This document shows positions 58,444 to 64,000 of a DNA stretch of 64,000 nt, piece by piece. The notes beneath the pieces were generated by a model. That model saw only the letters and a list, made by a program, of their open reading frames with translations. It did no database searches and had not been told where the DNA came from. Source of the stretch: Gordonia sp. UBA7599 (lineage in GTDB: Bacteria > Actinomycetota > Actinomycetes > Mycobacteriales > Mycobacteriaceae); contig DLKD01000035.1 in assembly GCA_002477755.1 (NCBI GenBank), forward strand, positions 1 to 64,000. The letters are read 5' to 3'. The stretch's first letter is position 1. Every line of letters starts with the position of its first letter. The position numbers were made by a program, and so were the translations under genes.

Positions 58444-59312
58444 CTCACGTTCTCAAGCTCGACGACTGGCAGGTGTGGCAGACGGCGGCGCGGCTCTCGC
58501 ACGTCACGATCACCGAACGGTGCCGGGTTATCGCGGCCATGGCGGCCGAGTCCGGGGTGCAGCCTGCGGGCATGACGCCGGCGCAGATCATCGAGTGGTT
58601 GCACTCGCACCCGGAGTGGTCGGATTCGACGGCCGCCACCTATCAGTCTTACGTCGGCGCGTGGTTCAAGTGGTTGCAGCTGGTCGACCACCGACCCGAC
58701 AACCCCATGGTGAAAGTTGGCACCGCACACTATCCCGACCGGGAACCTAGGCCGATCAGCGATGAGGACATGGCCCGGCTCATGGGGGCGCGTATGTGGC
58801 GGTCGACGCGGATCATGATTTTGTTGGCGGCGTTGGCCGGCCTGCGGGTCAGTGAGATTGCGCGGGTCCGTGGTGAGGACGTCGACCTGGGGGCGCGGCT
58901 GATCTGGGTCAAGGGCAAGGGGCGCAAGCTGCGTTCGATCCCGTTGCATCCGATCTTGGTTGAGGTCGCTTCCACGATGCCCGTCAAGGGCTGGTGGTTT
59001 CCGATGCGCGGCACACCGGGTGCCCCGATGCATGGGAAGTCAGTCAGCGATGTGGTTGGGCGGACGATGCGCCGTGCTGGTGTCAACGCGACGCCGCACG
59101 CGTTGCGGCACTGGTATGCAACGACGTTGCTGGCGAATGGGGCTGATCTGCGGACGGTGCAGGAACTACTGAGGCATAAGTCATTGGCGACGACGCAGGT
59201 CTATACGAAGGTGTCCGATGAGCGGCGGCGGCAGGCGGTCGACGATCTTGACCCGTTGCGGTGGCGCACCCCGGCGGGGCGTGTCGACCTGGTGGGCGAC
59301 GTCCTCGGCTGA
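58440..59312 (+). CDS. int: Tyrosine integrase of element 2
   Basis: 290 residues from ATG at 58440. N-terminal SAM-like core-binding domain (ITERCRVIAAMAAESG...YQSYVGAWFKWLQL). The catalytic domain has AALAGLRVSEIARVRGEDVD (Arg), KGKGRKLRSIPLH (Lys), HALRHWYATTLLANGAD (HxxR), RHKSLATTQVYTKVS (His and Tyr nucleophile). All catalytic residues are present. It should act on the tRNA 3' fragment at 57934. Unlike element 1, the gene lies at the displaced-fragment end and points inward. Confidence 0.94.
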   Translation: MTHVLKLDDWQVWQTAARLSHVTITERCRVIAAMAAESGVQPAGMTPAQIIEWLHSHPEWSDSTAATYQSYVGAWFKWLQLVDHRPDNPMVKVGTAHYPDREPRPISDEDMARLMGARMWRSTRIMILLAALAGLRVSEIARVRGEDVDLGARLIWVKGKGRKLRSIPLHPILVEVASTMPVKGWWFPMRGTPGAPMHGKSVSDVVGRTMRRAGVNATPHALRHWYATTLLANGADLRTVQELLRHKSLATTQVYTKVSDERRRQAVDDLDPLRWRTPAGRVDLVGDVLG

Positions 59313-59375
59313 CCGGTCATAGCTGCGCGCTATTTCAGTGTCAGCGCGCCCATATAGGTGCGTTCCCCTCGGCGG

Positions 59376-59897
59376 CTAGTCGGCCGGGTCGGGCATGGCT
59401 TCGACCTCGGCGACGATGCCGTCGAGTACGGGGGTTTCGACGTCGGGTCCGGCCGCTGTTTTCAGTTTGGTGACCAGGCGCGCAATCTCCTCGTCGATGC
59501 GGTCGCGGGCCCGGACCTCGGGCGTGACGACGGTGACCTCGGCCGCCGTGATGCCGTGCAATCGTGCCAGTGAGTCGAGGACGCCGCGTGCCGACGTCAG
59601 GAGCGCGGCACGGCCAGCGTGGTCGGCAGGTAGGGCGTCCAACGATGACCGCGCGTCCCTCCACAACTGTTCGTAGCGGGCGGCCATCACAGCCCGGTAC
59701 TCGGTGGCCGATTCTGATTCGACACGGTCGAGGACGCGCTTGACGGCGCGGTAGGCGGTGGCGTCGTCGTGATATCCCAACTCGTCGGCGATCTGTTGCC
59801 ATTGCAGGCCGTCGCGGCGTAGGTCGAGGGCACGCACGGCGCGGTCACGGTCGGCGAGTTGTTGCGGGCGCGTGCCGGGTCGACCTGTCCATGTCAT
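59376..59897 (-). CDS. HTH protein, terminase-small-subunit-like
   Basis: 173 residues from ATG at 59897. DRAVRALDLRRDGLQWQQIADELGYHDDATAYRAVKRVLDRVE is an HTH. A helical middle (AARYEQLWRDARSSLDALP) and VVTPEVRARDRIDEEIARLVTKLKTAAG follow, a layout seen in small actinophage proteins near terminase or integrase genes. It may be a small terminase subunit or a regulator. Convergent with the integrase. Confidence 0.6.
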   Translation of the reverse strand: MTWTGRPGTRPQQLADRDRAVRALDLRRDGLQWQQIADELGYHDDATAYRAVKRVLDRVESESATEYRAVMAARYEQLWRDARSSLDALPADHAGRAALLTSARGVLDSLARLHGITAAEVTVVTPEVRARDRIDEEIARLVTKLKTAAGPDVETPVLDGIVAEVEAMPDPAD

Positions 59898-59938
59898 CGC
59901 TGTTTCCCTTGTTTGTTTGGCCGGTACAGGGCTGGCCC

Positions 59939-60100
59939 TTAGGCGACCAGCACCCACGTCCCATAGCCCGACGTGTCGCGCCACACGTAGGACTCGATGC
60001 CTGCGTCGGTGAGGTAGTCGCGGAGGGCGAGCGCGGTGTCGCGGCTGGCGAACACTTCCCAGTTCTCGACGGTGATCCGGTGGTCGGCTAGTTCTGCCAT
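59939..60100 (-). CDS. Small hypothetical protein (53 aa)
   Basis: ATG at 60100 to TAA at 59939: MAELADHRITVENWEVFASR...LRDYLTDAGIESYVWRDTSGYGTWVLVA. A compact alpha/beta sequence with aromatic C-terminus and a plausible start 4 nt after the stop of the upstream gene. Too short for usual ORF filters, but protein-like and in operon context. Function unknown. Confidence 0.7.
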   Translation of the reverse strand: MAELADHRITVENWEVFASRDTALALRDYLTDAGIESYVWRDTSGYGTWVLVA

Positions 60101-60104
60101 GTCG

Positions 60105-60947
60105 TCACTTCACTTTCAGGGGTCGGGGTTGGCGGGTGTCGGCGGCTTCGCGGCGGGCTTGGGCTTGGTCGTGGTCGCACACCGCCACGGGGTCGGGCAG
60201 CTTCCCGTCTGCACCGACCGGTATCGCACTCACCTCCCGTACTGCGCGGGTGAGGTTGCCGATATCGAGGATTGAGCGCCACGGGATCAGCTGGTCTCCC
60301 TGCCACACGTGGGCGTCACTGATCCATTCGGCGATGTCCTCGGCGATCGGGTCGGCCAGTTCGTCAGGGCGGGCGGTCGTCGATGCCGGTTCGGTCCACT
60401 GCCCTCGGTTCCATACCCGCCACCGGCCATAGGCGTAGATGAGTTGCCTACCGCCCAAGTCGCGGCCGGGGCTCGGGTACCAGCGCTCAGCGACGTAGCA
60501 GCGGGCGATCTGCACCGGCACGCCGGGTAGGTGACCGTCGCGGCGGGTGTGCCACGACTGCGGGGCGCGGCCGAAGCGGTCGGCGGGCGGCTCCGGCGGG
60601 GCGGTGTTGGCGGCTAGTTGGCGGACCTGGTGGACGACTGCGTTCCATGTCGCGTCACGGCGGCCAAGGTGCTCATCGAACTGGTGGTGTTGGCGGCCGT
60701 ACTCGTCGAGGGAGTGGCGGAGGGCTCCGTCGTCGATCTGCTCCCAGCCGCTGCGGGTGTGGCGGTACCAGCGGCCGGCGAGCCACGAGAAGGGGAGGAC
60801 GTCGTCCTCGTCGGCTTGCCCGTGCAGCCATTCGGAGGCGCACGCCTGCGGGTCGAACAGGCTAGGCCGTGCCGGGGCTGTGAGCTTCGTGGGCGCTGTT
60901 TCGGCGGTGGGCAAGGTGTCGATGGTGGTGCGTTGTTTGCGGCGCAT
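60105..60947 (-). CDS. Hypothetical phage-type protein, Trp-rich
   Basis: 280 residues from ATG at 60947 (GAGGAGGACC upstream). Trp-rich segments (FSWLAGRWYRHTRSGWEQIDDG, YAYGRWRVWNRGQWTEPAST, WISDAHVWQGDQLIPWRSIL) resemble the N-terminal part of phage DnaB/D5-type replication proteins, but no ATPase motif is present. Probably a replication accessory or an isolated domain of a split primase. The upstream part of the open frame is a shadow of the next gene. Confidence 0.6.
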   Translation of the reverse strand: MRRKQRTTIDTLPTAETAPTKLTAPARPSLFDPQACASEWLHGQADEDDVLPFSWLAGRWYRHTRSGWEQIDDGALRHSLDEYGRQHHQFDEHLGRRDATWNAVVHQVRQLAANTAPPEPPADRFGRAPQSWHTRRDGHLPGVPVQIARCYVAERWYPSPGRDLGGRQLIYAYGRWRVWNRGQWTEPASTTARPDELADPIAEDIAEWISDAHVWQGDQLIPWRSILDIGNLTRAVREVSAIPVGADGKLPDPVAVCDHDQAQARREAADTRQPRPLKVK

Positions 60948-60970
60948 GACGGGGTCCTCCTCGGGTTTGG

Positions 60971-61366
60971 TTATCGGGCGGTGGTGTGTTGGTGGCAGCG
61001 GGCTCCGGGGGTGGTGACTGTGCGACTGCACGGCCAACCTGATCGGGTGGTGGCACCACAGTGCAGCGGCACCACGCGCGCAGCGTCGAGGGCGTCGAGA
61101 CGCTCATGCGGAGGCGGGTCGTCGAGGGCGGCTGACAACTGGCCTCGGTAGCCGAGACGGTCAGTGTCCACACTCACGTACTGCCGAACGCCGTTGCGGT
61201 CGACGAACTCGGCGATCTGGTAGCGGTCAGCGTCGGCGCCGATCGCGCTGAGTCGGTAGCTGAATCCGTCGGTGACTAGGTCGAGTAGTAGCGCGTCGTC
61301 ACGGTCCAGCCCGATGGGCGGTTCAGCGCGCGGATAGCTCCGGCCGTCGAGGTCGTCGTCACTCAT
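60971..61366 (-). CDS. Hypothetical protein with C-terminal zinc motif
   Basis: 131 residues. Alpha/beta N-terminal part (DDALLLDLVTDGFSYRLSAIGADADRYQIAEFVDRNGVRQYVSVDTD), then a zinc-type C-terminus: LHCGATTRSGWPCSRTVTTPGARCHQH (Cys, Cys, Cys, His with the CxxxTxxGxPC spacing common in phage and plasmid proteins). Likely DNA or RNA binding. First gene downstream of the repeat array. Confidence 0.7.
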   Translation of the reverse strand: MSDDDLDGRSYPRAEPPIGLDRDDALLLDLVTDGFSYRLSAIGADADRYQIAEFVDRNGVRQYVSVDTDRLGYRGQLSAALDDPPPHERLDALDAARVVPLHCGATTRSGWPCSRTVTTPGARCHQHTTAR

Positions 61367-61420
61367 CGCTGACCCCCAATCTCATCGCCGAGAGCAGGGC
61401 CGTTCCGGGGGTGGGGGCCG

Positions 61421-61450
61421 CTAGGGGTCTCTTATAGAGACCCCCCCTAG
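61421..61450. repeat. Hairpin beside the iteron array
   Basis: CTAGGGGTCTC-TTATA-GAGACCCC, then CCCTAG. An 8-bp perfect core stem with AT-rich loop; the AT-rich loop and C-runs could be an origin or a terminator structure. Confidence 0.55.
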
Positions 61451-61575
61451 CGTGACCCCCTAGGCGCGTGACCCCCGTGACCCCAAACGTGACCCTGTGA
61501 CCAGCACAAACACAAACAGCGTGACCCTGGCGTGAGTGCATGACCAAAACGGGCGCGTGACCCCCTCCGTGACCC
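61451..61575 (+). repeat. Iteron-like array of CGTGACCC
   Basis: Seven exact CGTGACCC copies at 61451, 61467, 61476, 61488, 61520, 61556 and 61568, plus degenerate TGTGACC and CATGACC. All are in the same orientation, in the 231-bp gap upstream of the zinc-motif gene and just past the stop of the RepA/RecA-like gene. Direct repeats of this kind are typical replication-initiator binding sites. Confidence 0.65.
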
Positions 61576-61597
61576 ACCGAGTTGCGCAAGAGACGCC

Positions 61598-63019
61598 TCA
61601 TTCCACACCTCCCGAACACGCGTACTCGGTCGGGTTTCCGGGCAGCATTTCCGTGCGCGTCAGGACACCGCGCGCCGTCAACCGATCGAGTTTGCGCCGT
61701 GCCTTCTCCACCTGGTTGCGGTTAGGTACGGGAGTATCAAACAGCACCGTCGCCAAGTCCTTCACGGTGACTCGGCCGCGTCGGGCGACCAGTTCGGCAA
61801 CGTCGACCTGATCCACGATCTCTAGGCGCCCCTCGGTCTGGTGGTGCGCCACATTCCAGGGCCCGACTTCCTCCATCGGTTGCTTCACGTGGTGCAGGCG
61901 AACGACCGCGTCATCGGGGTCACCGGACAGCAACAGCACCGACCCGGCACCCGACGTGATCCACGTTGAGCCGTAGATGTCGCCGATGCTCGGCGCCTTG
62001 TCCGGCCCCCTCCCTGTGGGAGCCTTCCGAATGTGGTGCAACTCCATCAGGTTGCGGCCGTCGGCTAGGAGTAACTGGCGGGCGCGGTTCCATCCGGCGC
62101 CCACCTCGTCGTCAGTCAACCCAAGCGCGGCGTCCTTGAGGCTATCGACCACCACCACGTCGGCATTCGCCAACTCGGCCAGTCCGGCAAGTGCGCTTGT
62201 GTGCTTCGCCAGGTCCACTGGCGGTGGACCCTTCCACACTGCAAGCCGGGCCATCTGATCCTGACCGGCCGAACCAAGCTGACGCCGTAGGGACCGTGCG
62301 GCTTGTCGGGGCCGGTCCATCGCCAGGTACAGCACACGGTTGACGCGGCTGACTGGCAGGTCTAGTACCTCCGAGTCACCGGCACCGATCAGCGCGGTGA
62401 CTACTTGGCCGGCCAGGGTCGTTTTGCCGACTCCCTGCCCGCCAGCGATTACCAGTGACTCACCCTCGGGCCACACCACGCGGTCGCCGTCTCCCCACAG
62501 CGCGGGAATGGCATCAGGCTCATCGTGGATGAACGACCAGCCGTCGAGTATTTGGCGCTTGACTTCCTCGGCAGCGGTCCCACGGGTGGCGTCGATCACC
62601 TCCACCTCGGTGCGCGTGGCGCCTGCGCTTGTGGGTCCCTCGGGTGAGGGGCCGTCGTCGGTCTCCACTACCTCCGCGCCGAGCTCGTCCTCGTCGGGCT
62701 CGTGCGGTGGTGGTGCCTGGTCCTCGTCGGGGCGGTCGTCCTCGGGTGCGGGCACCTCGTCAAGGTCCTCGGGTGCGGTCTGCTCGGGCGCGTCGTCGAG
62801 GTGGTCGACCGTCTCGTCCTCCTGCGACTCGGGCTCGGCGCTGACCAATGTCAACCCCGGCTGACCAGCGACGGCGGCGGCGACCTTGGCGACCAACAGC
62901 ACGCGCTTGGCGGCGTACTCGTCGGCGCTGGCGGCATCGTCAAGCGCATCACCTTCTTCGCGTTCTTCACGCTTCTCACGGTCGTGCGCGGCAGCGCTAA
63001 CACGGAAGTTCTTACTCAT
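61598..63019 (-). CDS. RepA/RecA-like hexameric ATPase (AAA_25 type)
   Basis: 473 residues from ATG at 63019. About 150 acidic, disordered N-terminal residues precede a RecA-fold ATPase: Walker A VIAGGQGVGKTTL, VLYLAMDRPRQAARSLRRQL, Walker B ADVVVVDSLKD, then LMELHHIRKAP (sensor-like) and GAGSVLLLSGDP. A winged-helix C-terminus follows (RGRVTVKDLATVLFDTPVPNRNQVEKARRKLDRLTARGVL). It resembles RepA-like helicases of plasmids and phiRv-type elements. The iteron-like array lies at its 3' side. Confidence 0.85.
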   Translation of the reverse strand: MSKNFRVSAAAHDREKREEREEGDALDDAASADEYAAKRVLLVAKVAAAVAGQPGLTLVSAEPESQEDETVDHLDDAPEQTAPEDLDEVPAPEDDRPDEDQAPPPHEPDEDELGAEVVETDDGPSPEGPTSAGATRTEVEVIDATRGTAAEEVKRQILDGWSFIHDEPDAIPALWGDGDRVVWPEGESLVIAGGQGVGKTTLAGQVVTALIGAGDSEVLDLPVSRVNRVLYLAMDRPRQAARSLRRQLGSAGQDQMARLAVWKGPPPVDLAKHTSALAGLAELANADVVVVDSLKDAALGLTDDEVGAGWNRARQLLLADGRNLMELHHIRKAPTGRGPDKAPSIGDIYGSTWITSGAGSVLLLSGDPDDAVVRLHHVKQPMEEVGPWNVAHHQTEGRLEIVDQVDVAELVARRGRVTVKDLATVLFDTPVPNRNQVEKARRKLDRLTARGVLTRTEMLPGNPTEYACSGGVE

Positions 63020-63444
63020 GCGGTCACCTGCCGCACGGCCCACGGGTTTGATTCCTGCCAGGCCCGGCGGTCCCTGATCTGGCGGCCCACAGTTCCCCAC
63101 GCGGTGCCGTCGGCGACGTCGAGTGCAGCGGCACGCACCCGCGCCACCACGTCGAGGTCGGCATCCACCAACTCGGCAGCCAGCCGGTACGGCAGCCTCA
63201 CGGTTTCGGCGACGTAGGCGACTCCGGCGCGCACCGCTGAGGACACTCGTAGTTCTTCGTCGTCGAGGGCTACCCACTCCGGCGACCCGAACAGTGGCGT
63301 GCCGGGCAGGACCAGACCGGCGGCCCACCTGGTGACGGCGGCCTCATCGGGCAGCAGAGCGGCGTAGTCTCGGGGTTGGGTCATGACTACCCGGGAACCG
63401 TCCTCGTTCACGCGGGGGCGGCTTCTCTCTGTGGTGGTGGGCAT
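63016..63444 (-). CDS. DUF2742-like phage protein
   Basis: 142 residues. The body (YAALLPDEAAVTRWAAGLVLPGTPLFGSPEWVALDDEELRVSSAVRAGVAYVAETV...ADLDVVARVRAAALDVADGTAW) resembles DUF2742 proteins of mycobacterial phiRv-type elements. The stop overlaps the ATPase start (ATGA). Function unknown; found next to excisionase and primase-type genes in that family. Confidence 0.7.
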   Translation of the reverse strand: MPTTTERSRPRVNEDGSRVVMTQPRDYAALLPDEAAVTRWAAGLVLPGTPLFGSPEWVALDDEELRVSSAVRAGVAYVAETVRLPYRLAAELVDADLDVVARVRAAALDVADGTAWGTVGRQIRDRRAWQESNPWAVRQVTA

Positions 63445-63492
63445 GGTTGGTAGGACTCCTGTCCAAACATCGGGTGAGGCAGCGGTAGACGG

Positions 63493-63727
63493 CTAGTCAC
63501 GCGGCGAGGGTGCAACGTCGAACAGCGCCAACAGTTGAGTACGCGGCACCAGCACCCGGCGCCCAACCTTCACGGCGGGCAGTTCGCCACGCTTGACGGC
63601 CGCGCTCACGGTGCGGATCGATCCCGAGCACTTGCCCGGTCTGGCGAATGGTGAGGGCCGTGACAGTGGCCTCACGAAGCCACGCGAGATCGATCTTCAC
63701 CCCGGGGTCAAGTTCTGTGGTTGCCAT
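63493..63727 (-). pseudogene. xis: Excisionase (Xis) gene split by a frameshift
   Basis: Frame 1 gives MATTELDPGVKIDLAWLREATVTALTIRQTGQVLGID, the start of an excisionase HTH. Frame 2 gives the rest, RTVSAAVKRGELPAVKVGRRVLVPRTQLLALFDVAPSPRD. Each half alone lacks part of the winged helix. Removing one base near 63620 (at GATCC, in the turn of the HTH) joins them into a normal ~77-residue Xis. It is either a real null allele, which would lock the element in, or a base-calling error. Confidence 0.7.
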
Positions 63728-63794
63728 CTAATGCGCCTCCTTGGTGTCGGTTGGTTTGGGCTTGCACTCTCATGCCTAGCGGAATTACCGACCG

Positions 63795-64000
63795 ATGCAT
63801 AGGATGACGGGCGTGCAATATTGGCAGACCGCGATAGGTGAGCGCACGCGGCGATTCATCGACTATGCGGCGGCAGCGGAGCGGGAGGCGCGCAAGACAC
63901 CGGGGGCCGTCGAGAGCGTCGCGGTCTTCCCCAACCGCCTCGCCAACCGTGACCCCGCCCCCGGCCTAGTCAGACCTGGCGGCAAGTACGTCGGAATCCG
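63795..64000 (+). CDS. Open reading frame running off the window, divergent from xis
   Basis: ATG at 63795 (or 63804, or GTG at 63813) opens a frame with no stop to the end of the window: MTGVQYWQTAIGERTRRFIDYAAAAEREARKTPG... then VFPNRLANRDPAPGLVRPGGKYVGI. It is charged and helical at first. Position opposite xis suggests a repressor-type gene, but no HTH is visible in the 68 residues available. Partial, function unknown. Confidence 0.55.
   Translation, partial: MHRMTGVQYWQTAIGERTRRFIDYAAAAEREARKTPGAVESVAVFPNRLANRDPAPGLVRPGGKYVGI

Larger units (their letters stand above)
57934..64000. mobile_element. Left part of a second integrative element (phiRv-like)
   Basis: Starts at the displaced tRNA fragment and continues past the window. 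Gene content: integrase at the left end, several small phage-like proteins, a RepA/RecA-like ATPase with an iteron-like array, a DUF2742-like protein and an excisionase. This resembles the early halves of small mycobacterial phiRv1/phiRv2-type elements. The right end and any capsid genes are not visible. Confidence 0.8.

Noticed and set aside
61451..61575. CRISPR array
   Set aside because: Repeat unit is only 8 bp, spacing is irregular (1-28 nt), no cas genes.
61359..61619. 86-residue minus-strand open frame over the repeat array
   Set aside because: Its sequence is only the translation of the GGGTCACG repeats; no ribosome site and no protein-like character.

Overview
The window looks like chromosome of a mycolic-acid-producing actinobacterium (order Mycobacteriales; Gordonia or a close relative is the best guess). 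The evidence is the end of a giant type I fatty acid synthase with its partner acpS, two LdtMt2-type L,D-transpeptidase lipoproteins, DUF7373/DUF4185/DUF3618-type proteins and uniformly high G+C. This is judged from protein families only; no database search was possible.

Layout. (1) 1-4063: core chromosome (fas 3' end, acpS, an ElaA-like acetyltransferase, and the orphaned terminator of a tRNA gene). (2) 4071-32340: a 28.2-kb integrative element in tRNA-Lys(CTT), bounded by identical 37-bp direct repeats. It carries a tyrosine integrase, a CI-like repressor with palindromic operators, an Xis/Cro-like protein, a minus-strand replication operon (TOPRIM/D5-like primase-helicase, family A DNA polymerase, DUF2637 membrane protein), a serine recombinase, and cargo: a single-chain type IIG-like restriction-modification enzyme with two small coupled genes, an ApeA-like HEPN protein, a SUKH-type gene pair, a Phd-like antitoxin, a HicA-like protein, and a set of secreted, lipoprotein and proline-rich proteins. 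No capsid, portal, terminase or tail genes are visible, so it is plasmid-like or satellite-like rather than a full prophage. Several of its genes appear to be leaderless, with a -10 hexamer 6-8 nt before the start codon, and four share a longer upstream box. (3) 32305-57858: chromosome. This holds tRNA-Lys; an L,D-transpeptidase with DUF3618 protein; bcp; a TetR regulator; a tightly coupled operon of two tandem TIR-transmembrane-beta-propeller proteins followed by a secreted PQQ-type sugar dehydrogenase and a Tat-exported cyclase; a convergent membrane/RyR-domain protein; a second L,D-transpeptidase; a DUF4185 exoprotein; three small secreted paralogous peptides (two behind similar hairpin leaders); an alkyl sulfatase; an AI-2E-type permease; a slipin; a quinol-type nitric oxide reductase with a CRP/FNR-type palindrome upstream; and an SDR. 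(4) 57934-64000: the left part of a second integrative element, of a kind resembling mycobacterial phiRv elements. It starts at a displaced 3' fragment of a tRNA (probably tRNA-His) and contains an integrase, small phage-like genes, an iteron-like GTGACCC array, a RepA/RecA-like ATPase, a DUF2742-like protein and a frameshifted excisionase. It runs off the window.

The best candidates for something undescribed are: the tandem TIR-TM-propeller pair translationally coupled to two exported enzymes (35151-42940), with a convergent TM/Rossmann-like/RyR protein next door; the shared promoter architecture of the 28-kb element; the three-gene type IIG operon; and the recombinase-adjacent non-coding region with a 10-2-10 palindrome and an 18-bp direct repeat.
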